A stretch of 64,000 nucleotides of DNA from Streptomyces sp. GESEQ-4 (GTDB taxonomy: Bacteria; Actinomycetota; Actinomycetes; Streptomycetales; Streptomycetaceae): NCBI RefSeq assembly GCF_017948455.1, contig NZ_JAFFSU010000010.1, forward strand, positions 124,001 through 188,000. The letters are read 5' to 3'. This document shows positions 15,661 through 24,779 of the stretch, piece by piece. Positions within the stretch are counted from its first letter, which is position 1; each line of letters begins with the position of its first letter. Below the pieces are notes generated by a model. It was given only the letters and a program-made list of their open reading frames with translations, searched no databases and had not been told where the DNA came from. The position numbers were made by a program, and so were the translations under genes.

Positions 15661-15748
15661 CCGGCGCTGGTGCGGGCCGGGGGTGGGTCGCGCAGCCCGG
15701 CGCTGACGGGGTGCCGCCTGCGCCCACCCGTGCCGCCCCAGGCGGCAC
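15661..15748. repeat. GC-rich palindromic intergenic segment
   Basis: CCGGCGCTG occurs twice (15661 and 15698), followed by a 9-bp inverted repeat GTGCCGCCT/AGGCGGCAC (15711-15719, 15740-15748) enclosing a Cys-codon-like CCCACCCGTGCC loop. It lies between the SRPBCC gene stop and the ArsA-like gene start, where it could end the SRPBCC transcript. GGTGGGTCGCGCAG here partly resembles the dispersed repeat seen elsewhere in the window. Confidence 0.5.
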
Positions 15749-15771
15749 GCATGCCCGCAGCTTGGCTTGGC

Positions 15772-16212
15772 CTATTGCCCCGACTCCACCCGCTTCTTCA
15801 GTCCCGCCAGTGCGCGGTCCGTGATGACCTTCTCGGCCTTGCGCTTGATCATGCCGAGCATGGGGATCTTGACGTCGACGGTCAGCTGGTAGGTGACCTG
15901 GGTCGAACCCGCGCCGGCCGGCTTGAGGATGTAGGAGCCGTCGAGGGAGCGCAGCATCTGGGACTTGACCAGCGTCCACGACACCTCGTGCTCGCCGGTC
16001 CAGGTGTACGCCAGCGTCTGGTCGTCCTTGATCGCCCCGGCGTCCATGACCAGGCGGACCTCCTCGGCACGCCCTTGCCCGTCTGTCCGGAGGACTTCCG
16101 CCTCCTTCACCTCGCCGGTCCAGTCCGGGTAGCGGGCGAAGTCGGCGATCACCCCCATGACGTCGGCCGGTGCCGCCTCGATCGTGATGCTCGAGCTGGT
16201 GTGTTCCGCCAT
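15772..16212 (-). CDS. SRPBCC (START-like) family protein
   Basis: A 146-residue helix-grip (polyketide cyclase/dehydrase, COG2867-like) domain. The beginning TSSSITIEAAPADVMGVIADFARYPDW is the typical first strand and helix, and the end is a long amphipathic helix (ITDRALAGLKKRVESG). Such proteins bind hydrophobic ligands in a central cavity. No polyketide genes are nearby, so a housekeeping lipid- or quinone-related role is likelier. It begins with ATG after a 129-base gap that holds no other gene. Confidence 0.87.
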   Translation of the reverse strand: MAEHTSSSITIEAAPADVMGVIADFARYPDWTGEVKEAEVLRTDGQGRAEEVRLVMDAGAIKDDQTLAYTWTGEHEVSWTLVKSQMLRSLDGSYILKPAGAGSTQVTYQLTVDVKIPMLGMIKRKAEKVITDRALAGLKKRVESGQ

Positions 16213-16341
16213 CGCCGTGGCTCCTCCAGATGCGGGCCGGTAGATCGTCCAGATCTCATAGGCACTGTGTGTGCAGCGTGAAGGCTACCGCGCACCCGAT
16301 CTGCCGACTTCACCCCCATGGCCCGCCTTGCCGGAAACCGC

Positions 16342-17139
16342 TCACCACTCCAGCGCCCACGGCTTCCCCGTCCCCGCGAAGTGCCCCACGTTCACGCACT
16401 CCGTCGCCCCGAGCCGCATCCGGCGGACGAGGGGTTGGTGGACGTGGCCGAAGAGGGCGTAGCGCGGCCTGGTCCGGCGGATCGCCGCCAGCAGCGCCCG
16501 GCTGCCGCGCTCGAAACGTCGCGCCACGGTGTCGTAGACCAGCTCGGGGACCTCCGGGGGGATGTGCGTGCAGAGCACGTCCACCTCCCCCACCGCCTCG
16601 ATCTTCGCCGCGTATTCCTCGTCGCTGATCTCGTACGGCGTGCGCATGGGCGTGCGGAGTCCGCCGCCGACGAAGCCGAAGACCCGGCCGCCGATCTCCA
16701 CCCGCTCCCCGTCGAGGACGGTCGTGCCCGGCCCGGCGTACTCGGCCCACAAGGTGGGCATGTCGACATTGCCGTAGGTCGCGTACGTCGGCGTCGGGAA
16801 CACCGCGAACATCTCGGCGTACTGCTTGCGCACCGCCTTCTCGATCGCGGCGGCGCGGTCCCCGCCGATGTCCGCCCACAGGCTCGCCCCGAACTCCCGT
16901 GCCTCCTCGAAGCGCCGGGCGGTGCGCAGCTCGACGATGCGGTCGGCGTTCTCCACGCCGAACAGGTCGGGGAAGATGCCGCGCGAGTGGTCGGCGTAGT
17001 CGAGGAACAGCACCAGGTCGCCGAGGCAGATCAGGGCGTCCGCACCGTCACCGGCTCTGGCCAGGTCGCGGACGTTGCCGTGCACGTCACTGACCACATG
17101 AATGCGTGCCCTGCGGTTACCGGGTCGTGAGGGTGCCAT
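16342..17139 (-). CDS. Calcineurin-like metallophosphoesterase
   Basis: A 265-residue metallophosphoesterase with the five-block signature: HVVSDVHGN (D-x-H), LICLGDLVLF (GD), YGNVDMP (in place of GNHD), DVLCTHIPP and LFGHVHQP (GH-x-H). The Asn-Val-Asp variant of the third block departs from the usual GNHE/D, so the His proton donor is replaced by Val; activity may be altered. Substrate unknown (phosphodiester or nucleotide). The ATG at 17139 gives the conserved protein; longer in-frame extensions to 17325 lack homology-like character. Divergent from the acyl-CoA synthetase gene. Confidence 0.86.
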   Translation of the reverse strand: MAPSRPGNRRARIHVVSDVHGNVRDLARAGDGADALICLGDLVLFLDYADHSRGIFPDLFGVENADRIVELRTARRFEEAREFGASLWADIGGDRAAAIEKAVRKQYAEMFAVFPTPTYATYGNVDMPTLWAEYAGPGTTVLDGERVEIGGRVFGFVGGGLRTPMRTPYEISDEEYAAKIEAVGEVDVLCTHIPPEVPELVYDTVARRFERGSRALLAAIRRTRPRYALFGHVHQPLVRRMRLGATECVNVGHFAGTGKPWALEW

Positions 17140-17392
17140 GGCGATCAAGGGTAGGCCTGTGCGATGTACGTGAACAGTGCAGGCTGGACCTGCGGTTACT
17201 GGCACGGCATCAGAACCGTGAACTACTGTGCAAGAAAGAACACCAATCTGTGTGACGCAGCGAACATCTCGCCGGGACCCCCTGTCGAAGAAGCCATACC
17301 GGCGGGTAACGTCCGGGCAGTCCACTGGTACTCAGGGTTTCAATCATCGAGTACAACGTCGTGGCGCCGGCGCCCTAAGAGGAGCAGCAGTC

Positions 17393-19189
17393 TTGCGCGA
17401 GTTCAGCCTTCCGGCTCTGTACGAAGTCCCTGCGGACGGCAATCTCACCGACATCGTCCGTAGAAACGCCGCGCAGCATCCTGACGTCGCCGTGATCGCC
17501 CGCAAGGTGGGCGGTGCGTGGCAGGACGTGACGGCCACCGCCTTCCTGGCGGAGGTGCACGCGGCCGCCAAGGGCCTGATCGCGTCCGGTGTGCTGCCGG
17601 GTGACCGGGTCGGCCTGATGTCCCGTACCCGCTACGAATGGACGCTGCTCGACTTCGCGATCTGGTGCGCGGGCGCGGTCACCGTGCCGGTGTACGAGAC
17701 CAGTTCGCCGGAGCAGACGCAGTGGATCCTCGGTGACTCGGGCGCCACGGCCTGCGTCGTGGAGACGGACGGCCACGCGGCCGCCGTCGAGTCGGTGCGC
17801 GACCGGCTGCCCGCTCTGAAGCACGTCTGGCAGATCGAGGCCGGCGGGGTCGAGGAGCTGGGCCGGCTCGGGCAGGACGTGTCCGACGAGACGGTCGAGG
17901 AGCGCGGTTCGCTGGCGAAGGCCGACGACCCGGCGTCCATCGTGTACACGAGCGGCACCACCGGGCGGCCCAAGGGCTGCGTGCTCACCCACCGCAACTT
18001 CTTCGCCGAGTGCGGGAACATCGTGGAGCGGATGCGACCCCTCTTCCGCACCGGCGAGTGCTCCGTCCTGCTCTTCCTCCCGCTGGCGCACGTCTTCGGC
18101 CGGCTCGTGCAGGTCGCGCCCATGATGGCGCCGATCAAGCTGGGCAACGTCCCCGACATCAAGAACCTCACCGACGAGCTGGCCTCGTTCCGGCCGACGC
18201 TGATCCTGGGCGTGCCGCGCGTCTTCGAGAAGGTCTACAACAGCGCACGCGCCAAGGCGCAGGCGGACGGCAAGGGCAAGATCTTCGACAAGGCCACGGA
18301 CACCGCGATCGCGTACAGCAAGGCGCTGGACACCCCGTCGGGCCCGTCACTCGGCCTGAAGATCAAGCACAAGACCTTCGACAAGCTCGTCTACAGCAAG
18401 CTGCGCGCGGTGCTCGGCGGCAAGGGTGAGTACGCCATCTCCGGCGGCGCCCCGCTGGGCGAGCGCCTGGGCCACTTCTTCCGCGGCATCGGCTTCCCGG
18501 TCGTGGAGGGCTACGGCCTGACCGAGTCCTGTGCCGCGACCACCTTCAACCCCTGGGACCGGCAGAAGATCGGCACGGTCGGCCAGCCGCTGCCGGGCTC
18601 CGTGGTGCGGATCGCGGACGACGGTGAGGTGCTGCTGCACGGCGAGCACATCTTCACGGAGTACTGGAACAACCCGGGCGCGACCGAGGAGGCGCTGGCC
18701 GACGGCTGGTTCCACACCGGGGACATCGGCACCCTCGACGAGGACGGCTACCTCCGGATCACCGGCCGCAAGAAGGAGATCATCGTCACCGCGGGCGGCA
18801 AGAACGTCGCCCCGGCCGTGATCGAGGACCGGATCCGCGCGCATGCGCTGGTCGCGGAGTGCATGGTGGTCGGTGACGCGCGGCCGTTCGTCGGCGCGCT
18901 GATCACCATCGACGAGGAGTTCCTGGGCCGCTGGGCGGCCGAGCACGGCAAGCCGGAGGGCTCCACCGCGGCGTCGCTGCGTCAGGACCAGGATCTGCTC
19001 GCGGAGATCCAGAGCGCTGTCGACGACGGCAACGCCGCGGTGTCGAAGGCGGAATCGGTGCGGAAGTTCCGCATTCTGTCCTCCCAGTTCACCGAGGATT
19101 CGGGCCACCTGACGCCGTCGCTGAAGCTCAAGCGCAATGTGGTGGCGAAGGACTTCGCGGACGAGATCGAGGCCATCTACCAGAAGTAG
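17393..19189 (+). CDS. fadD: AMP-dependent long-chain acyl-CoA synthetase
   Basis: A 598-residue adenylate-forming enzyme that activates fatty acids with ATP and CoA. The P-loop is YTSGTTGRPKG (about residue 184), with LPLAHVFGR, GAPLG, the A5 motif GYGLTES and the hinge region W-FHTGDIG...GRKKEIIVTAGGKNVAP, including the catalytic-type lysine near the end. The length and the VFGR segment match actinobacterial FadD15-like enzymes. The TTG start at 17393 is set by AGGAG eight bases upstream; no good ATG alternative exists. The 250-base gap upstream carries its promoter and that of the divergent phosphoesterase; I see no clear operator. Confidence 0.92.
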   Translation: MREFSLPALYEVPADGNLTDIVRRNAAQHPDVAVIARKVGGAWQDVTATAFLAEVHAAAKGLIASGVLPGDRVGLMSRTRYEWTLLDFAIWCAGAVTVPVYETSSPEQTQWILGDSGATACVVETDGHAAAVESVRDRLPALKHVWQIEAGGVEELGRLGQDVSDETVEERGSLAKADDPASIVYTSGTTGRPKGCVLTHRNFFAECGNIVERMRPLFRTGECSVLLFLPLAHVFGRLVQVAPMMAPIKLGNVPDIKNLTDELASFRPTLILGVPRVFEKVYNSARAKAQADGKGKIFDKATDTAIAYSKALDTPSGPSLGLKIKHKTFDKLVYSKLRAVLGGKGEYAISGGAPLGERLGHFFRGIGFPVVEGYGLTESCAATTFNPWDRQKIGTVGQPLPGSVVRIADDGEVLLHGEHIFTEYWNNPGATEEALADGWFHTGDIGTLDEDGYLRITGRKKEIIVTAGGKNVAPAVIEDRIRAHALVAECMVVGDARPFVGALITIDEEFLGRWAAEHGKPEGSTAASLRQDQDLLAEIQSAVDDGNAAVSKAESVRKFRILSSQFTEDSGHLTPSLKLKRNVVAKDFADEIEAIYQK

Positions 19190-19205
19190 ACCGGCACTTG
19201 GGATC

Positions 19206-20849
19206 TCATGGCGCGGCGTCCTCGGCGAGGACCCGCGCCATCGTCCGTTCGGCGAGCGCGGTGATCGTCACGAACGGGTTCACCCCGATCGACCCGGGCA
19301 CGAGCGAGCCGTCGGTGACGTACAGCTTCGAATACCCCTTCACCCGGCCGTAGTTGTCGGTCGCCTTCCCCAGCACGCAGCCGCCCAGCGGGTGGTAGGT
19401 GAAGTCGTCGGCGAAGACCTTGTTGCCGGAGCCGAAGAGGTCGTAGCGGTAGATCGTCGCGTTCGCCGCGTTGATCCGGTCGAAGAGCTTCTTCGCCATG
19501 CCGACCGAGACCGCGCTCTGTCCCGCGGTCCAGCCGAGCCTCACCGCGCCATTCCTGTACGAGAACGACGCGCGCTCGGGGTTCTTGGTGATCGCCAGAT
19601 AGAGGCTGACCCAGTGCTCCAGTCCCGTCGGCAGCGGGGCGATCTCGGCGAAGACGGGGTTGGCGGCGTTGGCCCAGTCGTCGATGCCCATGACGGGCAT
19701 AGTGGACTGGTTGGCGCCGACGGTGTCCCACAGGTGGTTGGCGCGGCCCAGCATCACATTGCCGTTGGTGCCCCAGCCGGTGCCGACGGTCGCGTTCAGC
19801 GCGGGGAGGGTGCCCGATTCCCGGGCGCGGACGAGGAGTTCGGTGGTGCCGAGGCTGCCGCCGCCGAGGAAGAGGTACGTGCAGCCGTACTCCTTGGTCC
19901 CGACGACCGTGCCGGTGTCGTCGATCCGGTCGGCGGTGAGCAGGTACGAGCCGTCGGTGTCCCGCCGTATCCCGGTCACTTTCTCCAGCGTGTGGATGGT
20001 GACGTTGCCGGTGCCGAGGGCCGAGGCGAGGTACGTCTTGTCGAGGCTGCGCTTGCCGTGGTTGTTGCCGTAGATGACCTCGCCCGCGAGCGCGGACCTG
20101 GTCGCCGTGCCGGCCGCCTCGCGCCGCATGTGGCCGAAGTCGTAGACGTTCGGCACGAAGGTGGTCTTCAGGCCGGTGTTCTGGGCGTGCTTGCGGGAGA
20201 TCCGGGTGAACCGGTACCACTCGGTCGACTCGAACCAGGCCGGGTCGACGGTGTTGACGCCGAGCATGGAACGGGCGCGCGGGAAGTACGTGCCGTACAT
20301 CTCGGCGGTGTCGACGGTCGGGAACTGCTCGGCGAAGTACGACTGTAGCGGGGTGACCGCCATACCGCCGTTGACCAGGGAGCCGCCGCCGACGCCGCGG
20401 CCGACGTACACGGACATGGCGTCGTAGCGGACGCGGTCCAGGACGCCCGGGTAGGGGTTGATGTCCTTGTTGACGACGTCCAGCCAGAGGAACGTCGACA
20501 GTGGGGCCTCGGTGCGGGTGCGGAACCACATGGAGCGCTGGTCGGGGGCGCTGGTGGAGCAGAAGACCTTGCCGTCGGCGCCGGGGGTGTTCCACAGCCT
20601 GCCCATCTCCAGGACGAGGGTGCGGATGCCGGCCTGGCCGAGGCGGAGGGCGGCGACGGCGCCGCCGTAGCCCGAGCCGATGACGATCGCCGGGGCGGAA
20701 TCGACTGCGTCGGGCTCGGCGGATTGGGCGGATTGGAGGGTGATGCGGGTGAAGCCGAGGGTGGCGGCGGTCTGTAGGGCCGCCATGCCTAGGATTTGAC
20801 GTCTTGTCAGCTGACGTTGCATCAGGTTTGCTGTCATGTTTGGCAGCAT
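19206..20849 (-). CDS. Secreted cholesterol-oxidase-like GMC flavoprotein
   Basis: A 547-residue GMC-type oxidase. The N-terminus has LTRRQILGMAALQTAATLGF, a twin-arginine signal typical of Streptomyces cholesterol oxidases. The FAD-binding motif is IVIGSGYGGAVAALRLGQAG (about residue 54-73). YVGRGVGGGSLVNGGM follows. Active-site elements are HPLGGC (His) and GVNPFVTITALAERTM (Asn), as in class I cholesterol oxidase. Predicted reaction: 3-beta-hydroxysteroid plus O2 to 4-en-3-one plus H2O2, outside the cell. Three in-frame ATGs (20849, 20837, 20822) compete; none has a strong ribosome site. It is not clustered with other sterol genes. Confidence 0.9.
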   Translation of the reverse strand: MLPNMTANLMQRQLTRRQILGMAALQTAATLGFTRITLQSAQSAEPDAVDSAPAIVIGSGYGGAVAALRLGQAGIRTLVLEMGRLWNTPGADGKVFCSTSAPDQRSMWFRTRTEAPLSTFLWLDVVNKDINPYPGVLDRVRYDAMSVYVGRGVGGGSLVNGGMAVTPLQSYFAEQFPTVDTAEMYGTYFPRARSMLGVNTVDPAWFESTEWYRFTRISRKHAQNTGLKTTFVPNVYDFGHMRREAAGTATRSALAGEVIYGNNHGKRSLDKTYLASALGTGNVTIHTLEKVTGIRRDTDGSYLLTADRIDDTGTVVGTKEYGCTYLFLGGGSLGTTELLVRARESGTLPALNATVGTGWGTNGNVMLGRANHLWDTVGANQSTMPVMGIDDWANAANPVFAEIAPLPTGLEHWVSLYLAITKNPERASFSYRNGAVRLGWTAGQSAVSVGMAKKLFDRINAANATIYRYDLFGSGNKVFADDFTYHPLGGCVLGKATDNYGRVKGYSKLYVTDGSLVPGSIGVNPFVTITALAERTMARVLAEDAAP

Positions 20850-20935
20850 GTGCGGATTTTTGGGTTCCGCCTAGTGGCTCCGCCGGTTTGGCCGGGTGCC
20901 ATCTGGGGTGCCAGGTGCTCATCGCTGGCGGGTGC

Positions 20936-20984
20936 GGGTTCGTTGTGGCTTGTCGCGCAGTTCCCCGCGCCCCTTAGGGCGTTG
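20936..20984 (+). repeat. Dispersed GC-rich repeat, copy B
   Basis: Carries the identical 20-nt core at 20954-20973, preceded by GGTGCGGGTTCGTTGTGGCTT and followed by CTTAGGGCGTTG. It lies immediately downstream of the glycosyltransferase stop (20987, minus strand). Confidence 0.88.
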
Positions 20985-20986
20985 TA

Positions 20987-22129
20987 CTACAGCAGCGTTT
21001 TGAGCTTCTCCGCCAGTAGGTCCCAGCGCCACTTCTCCTCCACCCATTCCCTGCCCCGTTCGCCCATCCTTTGGCGCAGCTCGGCGTCTCCCAGGAGCGT
21101 GGTGATCCGGTCCGCGGACTCCTCGACGGAGCCGCCTCGGACTATCCAGCCTGTTTCGCCGTTCAGTACCGCGTCCGGTGCGCCGCCCGAGTCGCCGGCG
21201 ACTACTGGGAGGCCGGTTGCGGAGGCTTCCAGGTAGACGATGCCGAGGCCCTCTACGTCGAGGCCGCGGCGGCGGGTTCGGCAGGGCATGGCGAAGATGT
21301 CGCCGGCGCCGTAGTGGGCGGGTAGTTCGGACCAGGGGACGGGGCCGGTGAAGCGTACGGAGGCGGTCACGCGGGTTTCGGCGGCCAGCTTGCGCAGTGC
21401 GTTCTCGTACGGGCCGCCGCCGACGATGAGCAGGACGGCTTCCGGCTCCTTGGCCAGGATTCTGGGCATGGCGAGGATCAGCGTGTCCTGGCCCTTGCGC
21501 GGGACCAGGCGGGAGACGCAGACGATCACCGGGCGGTCGGTCAGGCCGAGGCGGGCGCGGATCGCGTCGCCTCCCGACTCGGGGTGGAAGGTCTTCTCGT
21601 CGACGCCGGGCGGCAGCTGCACCATCCGGGCGGCGGCGGCCGGTGTCAGTGCGGAGGCGATCCTGGAGCGCGTGTACTCGCCCAGGTAGGTGATCGTGTC
21701 GGTGGACTCGCCGATCCGGCGAAGGAGCTGGCGCGCGGCGGGGAGCTGGGCCCACCCGGCCTCGTGGCCGTGCGTGGTCGCCACGAGGCGTTCGGCGCCG
21801 GCCGCCCGCAGCGCCGGGGCCATCAGTCCGAGCGGTGCCGCCGCCCCGAACCACACCGACGTGCACCCGTGCCCCCGCAGCAGCCCGGCCGCACGCCGGG
21901 TGACCTGCGGCGTCGGCAGCAGCATCGTCGTACGGTCGCGTACGACGGTGAAGGGCTGCTCGGCGTCGAAGGCGGCGGTGGCCTCGATGCCCTCGCGGGT
22001 GCGCTTCCAGGTGGACGCGTAGACGACGAGCCGTTCCGGGTCGAGCCGTAGCGCCATGTTGTGCAGGAACGCCTGGATGCCGCCGGGCCGGGGCGGGAAG
22101 TCGTTCGTGACGATCAGGGTCTTGTCCAT
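20987..22129 (-). CDS. pimB: GT4 glycosyltransferase, PimB-like mannosyltransferase
   Basis: A 380-residue GT-B glycosyltransferase of family 4. The N-terminal TNDFPPRPGGIQAFLHNMA is the glycine-rich acceptor loop. THGHEAGWA, VSRLVPRKGQDTLI (nucleotide-phosphate binding), and EGLGIVYLEASATGLPVVAG (E-x7-E) complete the fold. In mycobacteria and corynebacteria the closest relatives add the second mannose to phosphatidylinositol monomannoside from GDP-mannose. Streptomyces also make PIMs, so this is the likely role at the cytoplasmic membrane face. It is divergent from a GT87 membrane mannosyltransferase-like gene. Confidence 0.85.
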   Translation of the reverse strand: MDKTLIVTNDFPPRPGGIQAFLHNMALRLDPERLVVYASTWKRTREGIEATAAFDAEQPFTVVRDRTTMLLPTPQVTRRAAGLLRGHGCTSVWFGAAAPLGLMAPALRAAGAERLVATTHGHEAGWAQLPAARQLLRRIGESTDTITYLGEYTRSRIASALTPAAAARMVQLPPGVDEKTFHPESGGDAIRARLGLTDRPVIVCVSRLVPRKGQDTLILAMPRILAKEPEAVLLIVGGGPYENALRKLAAETRVTASVRFTGPVPWSELPAHYGAGDIFAMPCRTRRRGLDVEGLGIVYLEASATGLPVVAGDSGGAPDAVLNGETGWIVRGGSVEESADRITTLLGDAELRQRMGERGREWVEEKWRWDLLAEKLKTLL

Positions 22130-22239
22130 CGCGGCCGACCCTACCCGGCGCCTCCGAGTGGCGGCGCTTCATGGCCCGCGCACAGCCGGGTGGGGGATCA
22201 TGGCCCTGCCAGGACGGACGTGGACGAACAGGGGCTCAG

Positions 22240-23475
22240 GTGGACAGTGCGGGCGCAAGGCGGTCGCTGGGGTGGCTGCTCGGTACCTGGGGTCTGACCC
22301 GGCTGGTGCTGCTGCTGTACGTGTTCAAGGTGTTCGTCTTCCCGGGGCCGGACGTCACCAGCGATGTGTCGGTCATCTACCAGGGCTGGTTCGACGTGCT
22401 GCGCACCGGCACCTTCCCGCTCGGCGACGTCACCTGGCAGTACCCGCCCGCCGCGGCCCTCGCGATCCTCTCCCCCGCGCTGCTGTTCTTCCTGGACTAC
22501 GCGAGCGCCTTCTTCGTCCTCGCCTTCCTCGCCGACCTGGCCGTACTCGGCCTGCTGCTGTACGCGGGACTGCGCCCCGGCCGCTCCCTGCGGGGCGCCT
22601 GGGTGTGGGTGGCGGGCGTCCCGCTGCTCGGACCGACCGTGTACGCGCGGTACGACGTGATGGTCACGGCCGTGGCGGTGGCCGCGCTGCTCGCCGGGGC
22701 CCGGCGTCCGCGGGTGATGGGCGCGCTGGTGGGGTTCGGCGCGATGCTCAAGGTGTGGCCGGTGCTGCTGCTGGTCGGCGCGGTGAAGCGGCGGGCCTGG
22801 GCGGCGGCCGGGGTGACGGTCGTGGCGCTGGCCGCGCTCTTCGCCGCCGCGATGCCCGGCGCCTTCGCGTTCCTGACCTTCCAGCGGGACCGTGGCACCG
22901 AGGTCGAGTCGCTCGGCGCCCTGGTGTTCCATGTGGCCCGCCACTTCGGCTGGAGCGGGGAGGTGCTGCTCAACTACGGCTCGGTCGAATTCCTCGGCCC
23001 GTACGTGAGCCTCGTGAGCACCGGCTCCCTGGCCCTGACCGGGCTCGCTTTCGGCTGGCTGCTGCTGTGGCGGCTGCTGGGCGGGCGGTTCGTGACACAC
23101 ACGCTCGCCGACGCCGCGTTCGTGGCGGTGCTGATGTTCACGACGACGAGCCGGGTGATCAGCCCCCAGTACATGGTGTGGCTGGTCGGCCTGGCAGCCG
23201 TCTGTCTCTGCTTCCGCGCCAGTCCGATGCGGGTGCCCGCGGGGCTGGTCCTGGCGGCGTCCTTCGTGACGGTGCTGGAGTTCCCGGTCTTCTTCGCGCA
23301 TGTCGTCGCGAGCGACTCCCTCGGCGTCACCCTGCTGTTCGTCCGCAACGGCCTGCTGGTGCTCGCCACCGTGATGGCGGCCCGGGAGCTGTGGCGATCG
23401 TCCGTCTCGGGCACCGACGCGCTGCCCCTACCCGCACAGGCCACCCGCACGAAGGAGACCTCGGTCCCGTCGTGA
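22240..23475 (+). CDS. GT87-like integral membrane glycosyltransferase
   Basis: A 411-residue polytopic protein with about ten transmembrane segments, from LGTWGLTRLVLLLYVFKVFV at the start to FVRNGLLVLATVMAARELW near the end. The pattern matches the DUF2029/GT87 family of polyprenol-phosphate-mannose-dependent transferases. Extracytoplasmic loop residues such as DVTSDVSVIYQGW and VTWQYPPAAA are candidate active-site segments. The GTG at 22240 has AGGGG upstream. It is transcribed divergently from the PimB-like gene, 110 bases apart, so both could act in lipomannan or PIM assembly. Confidence 0.85.
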   Translation: MDSAGARRSLGWLLGTWGLTRLVLLLYVFKVFVFPGPDVTSDVSVIYQGWFDVLRTGTFPLGDVTWQYPPAAALAILSPALLFFLDYASAFFVLAFLADLAVLGLLLYAGLRPGRSLRGAWVWVAGVPLLGPTVYARYDVMVTAVAVAALLAGARRPRVMGALVGFGAMLKVWPVLLLVGAVKRRAWAAAGVTVVALAALFAAAMPGAFAFLTFQRDRGTEVESLGALVFHVARHFGWSGEVLLNYGSVEFLGPYVSLVSTGSLALTGLAFGWLLLWRLLGGRFVTHTLADAAFVAVLMFTTTSRVISPQYMVWLVGLAAVCLCFRASPMRVPAGLVLAASFVTVLEFPVFFAHVVASDSLGVTLLFVRNGLLVLATVMAARELWRSSVSGTDALPLPAQATRTKETSVPS

Positions 23476-23630
23476 CCCTGGTCTCCTTGATCAATGCGGC
23501 CACCCGGATGAACGTGATCGTGCACAATCCGGGAGGCTCGTACGAGCCCGGCATGTTCGCCGGCACGTCGAGCTGACCGGCGGACGGCAACCGCACCAGC
23601 ACCAGCACCAGCACAGGGAGACGCCCACGC

Positions 23631-24722
23631 ATGAATACGCCACGGACCGACAGGGCATCCGTCCGGATCGGCGCGCTCGTTCCGCTGACCCGGCCCGGCT
23701 GGGCCGAGGCGGGCCGGCATCTGCTCGCCGGGCTCGAGCTGGCCGTGTCCGACGTCAATGAGGCCGGCGGGATCGACGGAAGTCCAGTCGAGCTGGTGGT
23801 CCGGGACACCGCGGCCGATCCGCAGCGGGCCGCGGCGGCCGTGGATGAGCTGGCCGGCCTGGGCGTGGCCGCGGTGGCGGGTGAGTATCACAGCGTCGTC
23901 GCCCGTGCCGCTGCCGCCCGGGCCGACGCGCTCGGGCTGCCGTTCCTCTGTTCGTCGGCGGTGCTCGACGCGCTCACCGAGCAGCCGACGCAATGGGTCG
24001 CGCGTCTCCCCCCGCCGCAGTCCCGCGGCTGGCAGCTGTACGCGGACTTCCTCCTCGGCGCGGGCCACAGCCGGATCGCCGTAGCAGCCCAGCCGAGTGT
24101 GTACTGGGCTGCCGGGACCCGCATTCTGCGGGACCACCTCGCTGCACGCGGCGGCACCCTCGTCGAACTCGACATGAGCGCGCTCACCCCCGCGGCCGTG
24201 TGCGACGAACTCGTCGGTCACCGCGCGACCGCCCTCCTTCTTCTGGCCGGCCACCCGGAACCGTCCGTGTCGATCGTCCGGTCCGTCCGCCGCGACCAGC
24301 GCCTCGCCGAGGTCCTGATCGGTGCTCCGGCCGGGCAGCCGGAGTCCGCCGAGTGGGCGGCGCTGCTGGGTGACGACGGCGTCGCGGTGCCGTTCCTGCG
24401 CTACCTGCCCGAGCGCCTCACCCCACTCGGCACACGGGTCGAGACGGCCCTGCGCGAGCGGCTGGCCGAAGCGCCCTCGTTCGTCGCCTTCGAGGGCTAC
24501 GACACGATCGCCGTCCTCGCCGATGTGCTGCGTTCTCACGGCACGGACCGGGCACGCATAGCCGCATCGTGGCCGCGCGTCGCGGTCGACGGCACTCGCG
24601 GGAAGATCCAGTTCTCCCGCACGCCGGGCGTCAGCGTCTGGCAGTGGGCTTCGGCGCCGATCCAGGTCGTCGACCGGGATCCGGCGGAACCCGGTCGCTT
24701 CCGGATCCTTCACACCGGCTGA
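23631..24722 (+). CDS. Orphan type I periplasmic-binding-protein-like protein without signal peptide
   Basis: A 363-residue branched-chain-amino-acid-type solute-binding fold: VRIGALVPLTRPGWAEAGRHLLAGLELAVSDVNEAGG at the start, LVVRDTAADP, GVAAVAGEYHSVVARAAAA, then FEGYDTIAVLADVL and a final WQWASAPIQVVDRDP. Normal ABC-associated members carry a lipoprotein signal. Here the mature-type domain starts about 11 residues after the ATG, with no hydrophobic stretch, and no permease or ATPase gene is adjacent. It is probably cytoplasmic or secreted non-classically. GGGAG lies 9 nt before the ATG. Confidence 0.86.
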   Translation: MNTPRTDRASVRIGALVPLTRPGWAEAGRHLLAGLELAVSDVNEAGGIDGSPVELVVRDTAADPQRAAAAVDELAGLGVAAVAGEYHSVVARAAAARADALGLPFLCSSAVLDALTEQPTQWVARLPPPQSRGWQLYADFLLGAGHSRIAVAAQPSVYWAAGTRILRDHLAARGGTLVELDMSALTPAAVCDELVGHRATALLLLAGHPEPSVSIVRSVRRDQRLAEVLIGAPAGQPESAEWAALLGDDGVAVPFLRYLPERLTPLGTRVETALRERLAEAPSFVAFEGYDTIAVLADVLRSHGTDRARIAASWPRVAVDGTRGKIQFSRTPGVSVWQWASAPIQVVDRDPAEPGRFRILHTG

Positions 24723-24779
24723 ACCCGTGCGGGACGAACTTGCCGACGGCGACCCGGTCGAGCCCGGCGGAGCCCGCCG

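Noticed and set aside
23472..23576. 34-codon GTG ORF overlapping the GT87 stop (GTGA)
   Set aside because: The nearest ribosome site is about 14 bases away and the sequence has no recognisable feature. It may be a leader ORF for the next gene but I would not annotate it.
23591..23612. Short ACCAGC repeat before the binding-protein gene
   Set aside because: Three to four hexamer units in GC-rich DNA, most likely slippage.
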